Positions 1-8,439 are shown, counted from the stretch's first letter. The stretch is DNA of 64,000 nt from Chryseobacterium aquifrigidense (GCF_006716485.1 NZ_VFPD01000004.1:186001-250000), one strand, 5' to 3'. A program made the numbers and translations. Notes: generated by a model from the letters alone, not told the origin.

Positions 1-876
1 AACATGCTGTACTCTTCCCTCGGAGAAATTGGCATTTCCAACCTGTACCCATGAGTTTCCGTCAAATTTCTTGACATTCACTTTTTTTCCTCCTCCAGAG
101 TTTGAAACATAGGCTACATAAATCCTATTTGCTCCATCTAAAGCAATATCAGCATTGTACTGTTCCCCTGATGAAGAAGCATCTGCCGCCGCTCCGCCCA
201 CTAAACTCCAGTTTTGTGTGGAGCTTGCATCTGTACTGTTCTGAAAAACCTTTATCCCTCCGGAGACATTACATGTATACACCATGTCATTGGTTCCAAT
301 CACCATTTCAGCAAATTCGGCACCTCCTGAAAACCCGGCATTTCCTACCTGTTCCCACGCTCCTCCAAAATATCTTTTTACGGTTCCGGAACCGTAAGAT
401 CCATAAGTGAATATAATATTATCAGAGGATACTGCTGATGCCTGATAATTTACAGAACTGTCTGTGGCGTTAGGAAGCTGAGACCATAAAGAACCAGTAA
501 ACAAACGGACTTCCATCCCGGAGCCTGGATAGCCAAGTTGATTGGTATAATAAATACTGTTACCGTTCGGGCTTATAGACAATGAATTATAAGTAGCTGT
601 TCCTGTTGTAACTCCGGGTGTTCCGCCCAAGTAGGACCATGAGCTTCCGTTAAATTTCTGAACAGAACCTTTGGCTACTGAAACGTTGTAATATGATAAA
701 TAGTAGTTTCCTGAGTTATCAATTACAAGATTATTGAAACTGCTTCCTCCTGCAGATACATCCTGAATTCCTCCTACATTTTCCCATTGCTGGGCGTACA
801 TATAGCTTCCAGCAACGGTTAGCACTGCTAATCCTGTTCTGATTTTTCGTATTGCAAAATGTAAATCTTTAAACAT
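1..876 (-). CDS. Secreted beta-propeller-like protein (partial, N-terminal part)
   Basis: The reading frame is open from an ATG at 876 down to the left edge (292 codons, no stop), so the C-terminus lies outside the window. It starts with a basic stretch and a hydrophobic segment ending in YAQQW, a plausible Sec signal peptide. The mature part is rich in Gly, Ser, Asn and Trp, and blocks like W-(E/V)-QVGNA-(G/N)-FS recur about every 50-60 residues. That spacing is typical of beta-propeller or kelch-like surface proteins, which in Flavobacteriia often carry a C-terminal type IX secretion signal; the end is not visible, so that part is inference. The promoter is shared with the divergent AraC-type gene. 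No enzymatic motif was recognised. Confidence 0.7.
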   Translation of the reverse strand, partial: MFKDLHFAIRKIRTGLAVLTVAGSYMYAQQWENVGGIQDVSAGGSSFNNLVIDNSGNYYLSYYNVSVAKGSVQKFNGSSWSYLGGTPGVTTGTATYNSLSISPNGNSIYYTNQLGYPGSGMEVRLFTGSLWSQLPNATDSSVNYQASAVSSDNIIFTYGSYGSGTVKRYFGGAWEQVGNAGFSGGAEFAEMVIGTNDMVYTCNVSGGIKVFQNSTDASSTQNWSLVGGAAADASSSGEQYNADIALDGANRIYVAYVSNSGGGKKVNVKKFDGNSWVQVGNANFSEGRVQHV

Positions 877-911
877 ATGAAATATTATTTTTAATTATTC
901 TAAATTTAATT

Positions 912-929
912 TAATTTTGCGCAAAAGTA
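912..929. promoter_or_regulatory. Two opposed -7 boxes with a central palindrome
   Basis: TAATTTTG at 912-919 (plus) and TACTTTTG at 929-922 (minus) both fit the Bacteroidota TAnnTTTG element. They drive the AraC-type gene and the propeller gene respectively. Between them TTTTGCGCAAAA (915-926) is a perfect 12-bp palindrome. The boxes are so close that two polymerases cannot sit there at once. Confidence 0.55.
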
Positions 930-1009
930 CCTCACATAATTTACCCCGAGTTATCATTTTTGAACTTTTGGTTATCCTGCGAAGGACTTTTATCATAAGA
1001 AGTTATACC

Positions 1010-1903
1010 ATGGCCGTAAAAATGTGTTGTATGAGGAGTCAATCAAAAAGTGGGCTTTTGTTCAGATCCGAGGACATCAAAATCATTATGCAGGAGGACC
1101 TGTGCCCTGATGAATCCTTCAAGTCTCATATGCTGGAGGGTAAGTCAAGTTTTAATCTGCTTTTCCTGCTAAGTGATGGTATTAATCTGGAAGCTCACGA
1201 TTGCGGAACTCAGTTTGTATTTAAAAAGAATCAATATATTCTTCATTATTCTCCTGAAGAAAGTGTTGCTGAATTATGGACAGAAAATCAGGAAATCCTG
1301 AGATATCTTCAGATTCAGATCAATTATCAATATATTTTTAACCTCATCAATCCCGAGCTTAATCGTGAGAATGCTGAGATTCTCGAAAATATGATTCATA
1401 ATAATTTCATATTCCTTCATAAAGAAACACCACCGGATATGACGGTCGAAATGCATATGATTGTCAAAGAAATTCTGGGTTATACCAAGCGTGGAATTAT
1501 GCAGAAATTATTTATCGAAGCCAAAATTATTAAGCTTCTTATTCTGATCTTCGAGCAATTTAATGAGAAAAATCTATTGGAGGCTACTCCAAAGACTCCC
1601 GAAATGATCCGGAAATTCATTGACGAGAATTATCACAGGAATATAAAGGCGGAGGAAATAGGAAAATATTTTGGTCTTAACCAAAATATTATCAGAAAGG
1701 AGTTTAAAACTCAGTATCATACAACGATTGCCCATTACATTTCGGAACTCAGGATGTTGAAAGCAAAGAAACTGATCACCGATAAAGAAATTATGATCAA
1801 AGAGATCGCTATTGAATGCGGTTATGAATATCTTCAGAACTTTACCCGGGCCTTTAAAAAGAAATTTGGAGTGTCTCCGGAAAGCCTCAGGAATAATAAA
1901 TAG
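1010..1903 (+). CDS. AraC-family transcriptional regulator
   Basis: A DNA-binding regulator of about 297 residues. The C-terminal 100 residues hold the two helix-turn-helix motifs of the AraC/XylS family; the second ends IAIECGYEYLQNFTRAFKKK followed by FGVSPESLR, a textbook signature. The N-terminal 190 residues resemble the sensor half of PchR-like regulators, with a pattern like LFIEAKIIKLLILIFEQF before the HTH. The frame is open further upstream through a TTG at 917, but that codon lies inside the -7 box, so the ATG at 1010 is preferred. This leaves a leader of about 85 nt; other internal starts are possible. The divergent secreted protein is a natural target candidate, but this is inference. 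Confidence 0.85.
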   Translation: MAVKMCCMRSQSKSGLLFRSEDIKIIMQEDLCPDESFKSHMLEGKSSFNLLFLLSDGINLEAHDCGTQFVFKKNQYILHYSPEESVAELWTENQEILRYLQIQINYQYIFNLINPELNRENAEILENMIHNNFIFLHKETPPDMTVEMHMIVKEILGYTKRGIMQKLFIEAKIIKLLILIFEQFNEKNLLEATPKTPEMIRKFIDENYHRNIKAEEIGKYFGLNQNIIRKEFKTQYHTTIAHYISELRMLKAKKLITDKEIMIKEIAIECGYEYLQNFTRAFKKKFGVSPESLRNNK

Positions 1904-1904
1904 A

Positions 1905-1935
1905 AAAACCGCCTAACGAATTAAGCGGTTTTGTA
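1905..1935 (+). terminator. Intrinsic terminator after the AraC-type gene
   Basis: AAAACCGC and GCGGTTTT arms with one internal mismatch and a CGAA loop region begin just after the stop codon. The T-rich end would also work on the minus strand. Confidence 0.6.
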
Positions 1936-1996
1936 TATGTTGTTTTGCTTTGATATTACTTTTTCAGAATTCAGGTGAAAAAGCAATGACAATCAA

Positions 1997-2281
1997 TTAA
2001 TGATGATGTCCGTGATCGTGAAGGAAAGGTCCGTTTCCTTTAGGCTCGCTATAGATAACCTCTACACCTTCCTGCTCAGAAATAAGCTTTCTTCTGATAT
2101 CCTCAGGGTCGAAAGGCTTTACTTTTCCGAAATACTCTTTCAAACCTTCAGTTAGCCACATTGGGATTACTAATCCGAAGAACATAAAAATACACCAGAA
2201 ACCTACTAAGAACATAGTAATGAAGAATATAGTCCAAAGGAACTGGTAGAACGGCCAAAATGCTGATAATATCGTTATCAT
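1997..2281 (-). CDS. Small two-helix membrane protein with His-rich tail
   Basis: Unrecognised protein of 94 residues. Residues 1-45 are almost entirely hydrophobic and aromatic and form two likely membrane helices. A charged segment follows (EYFGKVKPFDPEDIRRKL), then a tail ending HDHGHHH. A longer frame begins with TTG at 2302, but that codon sits in a -7 box, so the ATG at 2281 is chosen. It lies downstream of the class I fumarase on the same strand, 93 nt away with its own promoter. The His-rich end suggests metal binding, but no function can be assigned. Confidence 0.65.
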   Translation of the reverse strand: MITILSAFWPFYQFLWTIFFITMFLVGFWCIFMFFGLVIPMWLTEGLKEYFGKVKPFDPEDIRRKLISEQEGVEVIYSEPKGNGPFLHDHGHHH

Positions 2282-2299
2282 TCTCTTTAAGATTTTAGG

Positions 2300-2307
2300 C
2301 AAAAATA
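2300..2307 (-). promoter_or_regulatory. -7 box TATTTTTG for the His-tailed membrane protein
   Basis: Matches TAnnTTTG on the minus strand about 19 nt before the ATG at 2281, giving a short leader. Confidence 0.5.
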
Positions 2308-2374
2308 AAGCTTTTTTCTTTTTTACACAAAAGATCAGTGCTCTATTTTATTATTTATTTTCGTTTTAAACTAA

Positions 2375-3982
2375 TTAGTGAGCAAGATTTGCGAAGAAAT
2401 CGTTGCCTTTATCATCAGAAATAATGAATGCAGGGAAATCTTTTACTTCGATTTTTCTTACCGCTTCCATTCCTAATTCCGGGAAGTCTACTACATCTAC
2501 AGACACAATATTGTCTTTGGCAAGAATAGCAGCCGGCCCTCCGATGGATCCAAGGTAGAAACCTCCGTATTTATGGCAGGCATTGGTAACATCTTTACTT
2601 CTGTTTCCTTTTGCCAGCATGATCATACTTCCACCGTGGCTTTGGAATTCATCCACATAAACGTCCATTCTCCCTGCTGTAGTAGGCCCGAAGCTTCCTG
2701 AAGCCATTCCTTCCGGGGTTTTTGCTGGCCCTGCATAGTAGATTGGGTGATTTTTGAAATATTCAGGCATTGGTTTTCCGCTGTCGATAATTTCTTTAAT
2801 TTTTGCGTGGGCGATATCTCTTGCTACGATCAACGTTCCGTTCAGTTTCAATCTGGTTTTGATCGGATATTTAGAAAGTTCCGCAAGAATTTCCGGCATT
2901 GGTTTATTCAGGTTAATCTCAACTGCTTCTTCTAAGTGTGGAGGTGTATCAGGTAAGAATCTTTTTGGATCCTGCTCCAACTGCTCAAGGAAGATCCCTT
3001 CTTTTGTGATTTTCCCTTTGATATTTCTGTCCGCAGAACAAGAAACACCCATTCCTACAGGACAAGATGCAGCATGTCTCGGAAGTCTGATCACTCTTAC
3101 ATCATGAGTAAGGTATTTTCCTCCGAACTGAGCTCCGATAGCACTTTCCTGGCAGATTTTCTGAACTTTTGCTTCCCATTCAAGGTCTCTGAATGCCTGT
3201 CCGGCCTCATTTCCTTCTGTTGGAAGATGGTCATAGTATTTTGCCGAAGCTTTTTTCACTGCAGCAAGGTTGGCTTCTGCTGAAGTTCCTCCAATTACCA
3301 ATGCCAGGTGGTAAGGCGGGCATGCAGCGGTACCAAGGTCTGAAATTCTTTCTTTAACGAACTCTTCAAGAGATTTTTCGTTCAGTAAAGATTTTGTTTT
3401 TTGATATAAGAATGTTTTGTTGGCAGAACCTCCTCCTTTTGTTAAGAATAAAAATTCGTAATAATCTCCTTTTTTGGCATAGATATCAATCTGTGCAGGA
3501 AGGTTAGATCCTGAATTTTTCTCATCAAACATGGTCAGAGGAACGACCTGAGAATATCTTAAGTTTCTTTTCTGATAGGTATTGAAAATTCCTTTGCTCA
3601 GGTATTCCCCATCTTCTACTCCTGTATATACATTTTCACCTTTCTTTCCCATTACGATAGCTGTTCCTGTATCCTGGCATGAAGGAAGAGCTCCCTCAAC
3701 GGCTACTGCAGCGTTTTGTAAAAGGTTATAAGCAACGAATCTGTCATTATCTGTAGCCTCAGGATCATCAATGATTCTTCTAAGGCTTTCTAAGTGTGAA
3801 GAACGAAGCATGAAAGAAACATCTGCCATAGCTTCTTCAGCTAACAGCTCCAGTCCTTTCGGATCAATTGTTAAAATTTCTCTTTCACCCAGTTTTTCAA
3901 CCTTTACATAATCTGATGTAAGTTTTTTGTACACCGTATCATCTTTCTGAATAGGATACGGATCCTGATATCTAAAATCCAT
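2375..3982 (-). CDS. fumA: Fumarate hydratase, class I (iron-sulfur)
   Basis: Converts fumarate to L-malate in the TCA cycle with an oxygen-sensitive [4Fe-4S] cluster. The 535-residue length matches the single-chain class I family (E. coli FumA/FumB about 548). The three cluster ligands are present: Cys102 in SCQDTGTA, Cys221 in AACPPYHLALVIGGT and Cys315 in VGMGVSCSADR, each offset by three from the known E. coli ligands. The C-terminal beta domain includes YYAGPAKTPEG and GSFGPTTAGRMD. A -7 box lies only about 17 nt before the ATG. The class II isoenzyme starts 223 nt away in the opposite direction, so the cell has both an iron-dependent and an iron-independent fumarase at one locus. Confidence 0.95.
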   Translation of the reverse strand: MDFRYQDPYPIQKDDTVYKKLTSDYVKVEKLGEREILTIDPKGLELLAEEAMADVSFMLRSSHLESLRRIIDDPEATDNDRFVAYNLLQNAAVAVEGALPSCQDTGTAIVMGKKGENVYTGVEDGEYLSKGIFNTYQKRNLRYSQVVPLTMFDEKNSGSNLPAQIDIYAKKGDYYEFLFLTKGGGSANKTFLYQKTKSLLNEKSLEEFVKERISDLGTAACPPYHLALVIGGTSAEANLAAVKKASAKYYDHLPTEGNEAGQAFRDLEWEAKVQKICQESAIGAQFGGKYLTHDVRVIRLPRHAASCPVGMGVSCSADRNIKGKITKEGIFLEQLEQDPKRFLPDTPPHLEEAVEINLNKPMPEILAELSKYPIKTRLKLNGTLIVARDIAHAKIKEIIDSGKPMPEYFKNHPIYYAGPAKTPEGMASGSFGPTTAGRMDVYVDEFQSHGGSMIMLAKGNRSKDVTNACHKYGGFYLGSIGGPAAILAKDNIVSVDVVDFPELGMEAVRKIEVKDFPAFIISDDKGNDFFANLAH

Positions 3983-3998
3983 TCAATTTTTGTTTGTA

Positions 3999-4006
3999 CA
4001 AAAATA
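3999..4006 (-). promoter_or_regulatory. -7 box TATTTTTG for the class I fumarase
   Basis: Perfect TAnnTTTG on the minus strand, 17 nt from the start codon at 3982. No equally good box was found for the divergent fumC; TATTTATG near 4162 is a one-mismatch candidate. Confidence 0.55.
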
Positions 4007-4205
4007 CGCCTCCTTAAAAAAATATGAGTAAAATCAGTCATTTAAATTGATATTTATAATGATTATAAATTGGAGATTTCTGAGTTTATAAGTACCTTTA
4101 TAGAAGCTAAATAAACGAAGCCAAAACATTATTTTTTCATAAAACATGAATAATATCAACATATTTATGGCTTAGAATAAAAAGATCATACAAATTTCAA
4201 CCACT

Positions 4206-5600
4206 ATGAATTACAGAATAGAAAAAGACACCATGGGAGAAGTGCAGGTACCTGCAGACAAACTTTGGGGTGCACAGACAGAACGTTCCAGAAACAATTT
4301 CAAAATAGGACCTGAAGGTTCAATGCCGCATGAGATTATTGAGGCTTTTGCTTATCTGAAAAAGGCTGCTGCTTATGCCAATACAGACCTGGGAGTACTT
4401 TCTTCGGAGAAAAGAGATATGATTGCGAAAGTATGTGATGAAATCCTGGAGGGAAAATTGAATAATCAGTTTCCATTGGTGATCTGGCAGACAGGTTCCG
4501 GAACACAATCGAATATGAATGTGAATGAAGTAATTTCAAACAGAGCACACGTCAACAACGGAGGAACATTAGGTGAAAAGTCTGAAATTCACCCGAATGA
4601 TGATGTGAATAAATCACAGTCTTCGAATGATACGTATCCTACTGCCATGCACATTGCTGCGTATACAAAAGTGGTGGAAGTGACTATTCCGGCGGTGGAG
4701 AAATTAAAAAATACGTTGGCTGAAAAATCAAAAGCCTTCAAAGATGTTGTCAAGATCGGAAGAACCCACCTGATGGATGCGACTCCACTTACTCTTGGGC
4801 AAGAATTTTCGGGATATGTGGCTCAATTGGAATTCGGATTGAGAGCTTTAAAAAATACCTTGCCTCACCTTTCTGAACTTGCCTTAGGCGGAACAGCTGT
4901 AGGTACAGGATTGAATACTCCTAACGGCTATGATGTAAAAGTAGCGGAATATATCGCTCAGTTCACGAAACATCCTTTCGTTACTGCTGAAAATAAATTT
5001 GAAGCCCTTGCTGCTCATGATGCGATTGTAGAATCTCACGGAGCATTAAAGCAACTGGCTGTTTCTTTATATAAAATTGCTCAGGATGTAAGATTACTGG
5101 CATCAGGTCCTCGTTCCGGAATCGGGGAAATTCATATTCCTGAGAATGAACCGGGATCTTCTATTATGCCGGGGAAAGTAAATCCTACTCAAAATGAAGC
5201 AATGACGATGGTTTGTGCACAGGTTCTAGGAAATGACACAACAATTTCGTTTGCCGGAACTCAAGGGAATTATGAACTGAATGTTTTCAAACCTGTAATG
5301 GCTTACAATTTTTTACAGTCTGCTCAATTGATTGCAGATGCATGTATTTCCTTCAATGATCACTGTGCAGTAGGTATTGAACCGAATCACGAGAGAATTA
5401 AAGAACTGGTAGACAAATCTTTAATGCTGGTAACCGCTTTGAATACTCATATTGGATACGAAAATGCCGCTAAAATTGCTAAAACAGCCCATAAAAATGG
5501 AACCACGTTAAAAGAAGAAGCCATCAATCTTGGCTTGTTAACTGCTGAACAGTTCGACGAATGGGTAAAACCTGAAGATATGGTAGGAAGCTTAAAATAA
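4206..5600 (+). CDS. fumC: Fumarate hydratase, class II
   Basis: Iron-independent fumarase of 464 residues, the usual length. The superfamily signature GSSIMPGKVNP, with the catalytic serine loop, is intact near residue 315-325, as are the fumarase blocks VIWQTGSGTQSNMN, IHPNDDVNKSQSSND and GRTHLMDATPLTLGQE. It should be a cytosolic homotetramer catalysing the reversible hydration of fumarate. It is transcribed divergently from the class I enzyme and followed by a strong terminator, so it is likely monocistronic. Having both classes usually allows fumarase activity to continue under oxidative stress or iron limitation; how the two are balanced here is not visible. Confidence 0.97.
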   Translation: MNYRIEKDTMGEVQVPADKLWGAQTERSRNNFKIGPEGSMPHEIIEAFAYLKKAAAYANTDLGVLSSEKRDMIAKVCDEILEGKLNNQFPLVIWQTGSGTQSNMNVNEVISNRAHVNNGGTLGEKSEIHPNDDVNKSQSSNDTYPTAMHIAAYTKVVEVTIPAVEKLKNTLAEKSKAFKDVVKIGRTHLMDATPLTLGQEFSGYVAQLEFGLRALKNTLPHLSELALGGTAVGTGLNTPNGYDVKVAEYIAQFTKHPFVTAENKFEALAAHDAIVESHGALKQLAVSLYKIAQDVRLLASGPRSGIGEIHIPENEPGSSIMPGKVNPTQNEAMTMVCAQVLGNDTTISFAGTQGNYELNVFKPVMAYNFLQSAQLIADACISFNDHCAVGIEPNHERIKELVDKSLMLVTALNTHIGYENAAKIAKTAHKNGTTLKEEAINLGLLTAEQFDEWVKPEDMVGSLK

Positions 5601-5623
5601 TGATTCTATAACTGATACAATGC

Positions 5624-5656
5624 AAAAACTCCGGGAGCCTTTCCCGGAGTTTTTCA
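5624..5656 (+). terminator. Intrinsic terminator after fumC
   Basis: AACTCCGGGA and TCCCGGAGTT form a 10-bp stem with a short loop, followed by TTTTT. The A-rich 5' side makes it usable for the convergent minus-strand gene too. Confidence 0.8.
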
Positions 5657-5675
5657 TTTTGCTATTAAAATTTAT

Positions 5676-6716
5676 TTAATCCAGTCCGATGGCCACGCCG
5701 AATATCAGCGCTTTATCATTTTTGAAATAACTGTCTTTAAAGAAGTTGCTGAAATCTTTTTTCACAAACAGACTGAAGCTGTTGTATGAAAACGTAATCT
5801 GCGCTCCATAGACAAAAGGATTTACCTGATAATTCCCTCGGTCTCTTGTTTCGCCATCATTTCCTTTTACAATATTATTGGTAGCCATCTTTACACCACC
5901 GTAAACATTGGCTCCTATTTTAAATCCGGTATAATAACTGCGGTATTGGATATCCATTCCGGCATTTTTAAGTTTAGAAAAATTATACTGCACCCCAAGA
6001 GGAACCATAATATATCCTGTTCTCAGCTTGCTTTTATCAAGGTTTCCACTGTATTGTGCCAAAGCAACTCCCTGATCTGCACTTCTTGTAAAAAGCATAT
6101 TATTATCCGCTCTTACCGTTCTCCATGAAAACCCTAATCCCGAGACAATTGCCCATGGGCTAGTTCTACTAAGCTGATAGTTCAGTTTTAGCCCAAATTC
6201 AAGATTATTGGCGTATCCTATGTTTTTATCCAGTTCATTATCCTGAGAACTGTTTGTTAAAGTCATAATTCCATAAGAGAAATACCCTGTAAAGCTTCTG
6301 CTGGGACGGAATTTTTTCAACAGTTTTTCTTTAAGCTCATCTTTAGAGGTGACATCAGTATTCAAAAGGGAATATCTTACCTGTTTTTGGATAACGTCAT
6401 CCAGATCAAATCCAAGTTCCTCAATTCTCTTATCCATTTTCTCGGAATAACGGTCTGCAATCCGGGCTTTTTCTCTGTCGAAATCTGCCTTATCCAGGTT
6501 TTTGGCCTGTAGAACCAACAGTTCTTCTTCCATCAGCTTTTTCTCTTCCTGGATGATGGTATTGATTTTTGCAGCATATTCTTCTACTTTTTCTTTTACA
6601 ATAGGGCTTACCTCTGTATCTTTTTTAGAAGACAGGTTAATATTAAAGGTCTTCTGTGCATAGAATGATGCTGAAAAAGAGCACAGCAATCCCATTACGA
6701 TTAATTTCTTGATCAT
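5676..6716 (-). CDS. Outer-membrane beta-barrel protein with coiled-coil N-terminus
   Basis: Protein of 346 residues. A signal peptide ends near SFYAQK. Residues 35-130 are highly charged and alpha-helical (runs of E, K, D, R), probably a periplasmic coiled coil. Residues 140-346 show alternating aromatic/polar strands and end GVAIGLD, typical of a small outer-membrane barrel. It is the last gene of a three-gene unit with an ECF sigma factor and a single-helix membrane protein, with a 29-nt gap to the previous gene. It could be the output or the sensor of that regulatory module. No enzyme motif was seen; family not recognised. Confidence 0.75.
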   Translation of the reverse strand: MIKKLIVMGLLCSFSASFYAQKTFNINLSSKKDTEVSPIVKEKVEEYAAKINTIIQEEKKLMEEELLVLQAKNLDKADFDREKARIADRYSEKMDKRIEELGFDLDDVIQKQVRYSLLNTDVTSKDELKEKLLKKFRPSRSFTGYFSYGIMTLTNSSQDNELDKNIGYANNLEFGLKLNYQLSRTSPWAIVSGLGFSWRTVRADNNMLFTRSADQGVALAQYSGNLDKSKLRTGYIMVPLGVQYNFSKLKNAGMDIQYRSYYTGFKIGANVYGGVKMATNNIVKGNDGETRDRGNYQVNPFVYGAQITFSYNSFSLFVKKDFSNFFKDSYFKNDKALIFGVAIGLD

Positions 6717-6745
6717 AGTATTAATTTTAAATTTTTACGGATATA

Positions 6746-7357
6746 TTATCTGGCATTCAGATCTATAGTAGTGGCCACGTTACTTCCATCCTTTGTTTTT
6801 TCGATGACATCTTTATGCTCTACTGAGAAAAGAAGTGTGGATGGGTCTACATATTTTTTCTTTTTAACCGGAGTTTTTATAGAATCGGCTTTTGCCATAA
6901 GTTTAGGATTGGAAATCTGGGTGATATCCAGCTTCTTCAAAGGAAGAGTTTCTTTAGGAATAAGTTTATTCTGACCAATTGCCACCGGAGAAATCACTTC
7001 TTGTTTATCCTGGGAAAATGTTTGCTTTACTTCCTTTTTATTATTATTCTCAACTGCCAAAGGAGCAGCATTCTGAGCTGGAATTTTTATAATTTCTTCT
7101 GTCTTTTTTTCTCCCGCTTGTTTTACAATTACCGGATTAGTTTCTGAAGGTTCATTAAGAAAAAAAAGAACGCTCCCCAAACTGAATATCAAAATCAAAC
7201 AGGCAGCTATTAAAAGCCAGTTCATTTTCGATTTGGAACGGTGATTATTGCTGTTCTGAAGCTCAATTTCGGACCACAGATCCCTTGATGGAGCAATTTC
7301 TCTTTCCTCAATCTGCTTTTTGATCTGAAATCCAATATTTTCTTTAGACGTTTTCAT
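6746..7357 (-). CDS. Single-helix membrane protein, possible anti-sigma factor
   Basis: Protein of 203 residues. An N-terminal cytosolic part of about 45 residues contains IAPSRDLWSEIE, a pattern common in Bacteroidota anti-sigma-like proteins. One membrane helix follows (WLLIAACLILIFSLGSVLFF), then a Lys/Pro-rich periplasmic part. Its start overlaps the ECF sigma gene by 14 nt, which implies translational coupling and is the usual arrangement for a sigma/anti-sigma pair. No zinc-binding ZAS motif is evident. The anti-sigma role rests on topology and position, not on a recognised domain. Confidence 0.7.
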   Translation of the reverse strand: MKTSKENIGFQIKKQIEEREIAPSRDLWSEIELQNSNNHRSKSKMNWLLIAACLILIFSLGSVLFFLNEPSETNPVIVKQAGEKKTEEIIKIPAQNAAPLAVENNNKKEVKQTFSQDKQEVISPVAIGQNKLIPKETLPLKKLDITQISNPKLMAKADSIKTPVKKKKYVDPSTLLFSVEHKDVIEKTKDGSNVATTIDLNAR

Positions 7358-7904
7358 TTTTCACTTTTTTTTGTTGTTGAAAATAGATCTTTCTCAATTT
7401 TTCTTTTGCTCTGAACAGCTGTGTCTTGCTGACAGCCACTGAAATCTGCAAAGTATCAGCAATTTCCTGATGAGAATATTCTTCCAGTACATACAGGTTA
7501 AAAACCATTCTGTAGGCATCGGGAAGCTGGTCTAAAAGCTCCTGAGCATTAAAATCGCAATCAATCTCTGCTTCATGAATGTCTTCGTGAAAAGACTGAT
7601 TAATCTCGTCCAGATAGAAAACTGTTTTATGACTTTTGATAAAATTAAGGCATTCATTGACCACAATTCTTCTTGCCCAGCTTTCCAGGTTCGACTCTCC
7701 TCTGAAGCTTTCTATATGCTTAAAAATTTTACAGAACGCTTTAATGAGACAATCTTCTGCCTGATACAAATCGCTCACATAGCTTTTGCTTACACTCAGG
7801 AATCTCTTCACGTTCTGTTCATAGAAAATCTTCTGTGCAGCCGGATCCTGTTTCTTCAGGAGGCTCAACAAATCATTCTTTTTATTTCCGAACAAAAGTT
7901 TCAT
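7344..7904 (-). CDS. RNA polymerase ECF-type sigma factor
   Basis: Sigma-70 family protein of 186 residues with only regions 2 and 4, typical of the extracytoplasmic-function group. Region 2 shows YQAEDCLIKAFCKIFKHIES followed by FRGESNLESWARRIVVNECLNF, the -10-recognition helix. Region 4 carries DQLPDAYRMVFNLYVLEEYS and then HQEIADTLQISVAVSKTQLF with RAKEKLRK, the -35-binding HTH. It leads a three-gene transcript with a putative membrane anti-sigma factor and an outer-membrane protein, so it probably responds to an envelope signal. Upstream is an AT-rich 246-nt gap shared with the GG-leader peptide gene. Confidence 0.93.
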   Translation of the reverse strand: MKLLFGNKKNDLLSLLKKQDPAAQKIFYEQNVKRFLSVSKSYVSDLYQAEDCLIKAFCKIFKHIESFRGESNLESWARRIVVNECLNFIKSHKTVFYLDEINQSFHEDIHEAEIDCDFNAQELLDQLPDAYRMVFNLYVLEEYSHQEIADTLQISVAVSKTQLFRAKEKLRKIYFQQQKKVKNENV

Positions 7905-8150
7905 GCTTATGCTGTTTCTATACTAAAGACACTCAAAACAAAAAAAAGTTACAACAGTTTTAAAAAAATTATTCTTTTTTACAATAAGTTGATATTTTTT
8001 ACCCGGAGTTACAAATTCTTCTCCCTTTTTACTTCAAAAAAACAAAAGAAAAATTTCCAATTAAAAACTGAAAAACAGCGCTTTAATAAAGAAGATTTCA
8101 TGTTTGTTTTTTTTCCTATATTAGGGATTAATTAATTTAAAACTAAACCT

Positions 8151-8348
8151 ATGAAAAATTTAAAGAAATTAGAAAGAGAAAATTTAAAAGCAGTACTAGG
8201 AGGAGGCTTTACATGCCTTGGTAATCTTTACCTGGTAGAAGCTAACGGCTATTATGCATGCTGTACAAAACCTGATGTAGATCCTTGCAACTCTTCTGCA
8301 TTTTGTCTGACTCCTGTTGGTATGTGTGATACTGGTATACCCGCTTAA
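8151..8348 (+). CDS. GG-leader bacteriocin-like peptide, Cys-rich
   Basis: Peptide of 65 residues. The first 19 residues form a double-glycine leader (MKNLKKLERENLKAVLGGG), a type processed by C39 peptidase-containing ABC exporters. The core of about 46 residues has six cysteines, two of them adjacent (YACC), and ends GMCDTGIPA. The leader closely resembles that of the broken peptide gene at 48596-48761, so the two are paralogs. In Chryseobacterium such peptides are usually labelled bacteriocin-like; target and modification are unknown. No exporter, modification enzyme or immunity gene is nearby; the gene stands alone between the ECF module and the DyP gene and is followed by a terminator. 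Confidence 0.75.
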   Translation: MKNLKKLERENLKAVLGGGFTCLGNLYLVEANGYYACCTKPDVDPCNSSAFCLTPVGMCDTGIPA

Positions 8349-8403
8349 TCATAAGCTCAATTGCAACAATAAAGGGTCATAATTTCTCTAAAAGTAACTG
8401 ATA

Positions 8404-8434
8404 AAAAGGCTGCCTCAGATTGAGACAGCCTTTT
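8404..8434. terminator. Bidirectional terminator
   Basis: AAAAGGCTG-c-CTCA and TGAG-a-CAGCCTTTT form a stem with one mismatch and a short loop, with A and T tracts on either side. It serves the peptide gene (plus) and the DyP gene (minus). Confidence 0.75.
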
Positions 8435-8439
8435 CTATA

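Noticed and set aside
102..410. Plus-strand frame inside the secreted propeller gene
   Set aside because: It lies antisense to a continuous coding frame with clear repeats; residues do not look like protein.
7575..8135. Plus-strand frame running from the ECF sigma gene into the gap
   Set aside because: First half is the complement of the sigma factor; second half is low-complexity AT-rich sequence with Phe/Lys runs.
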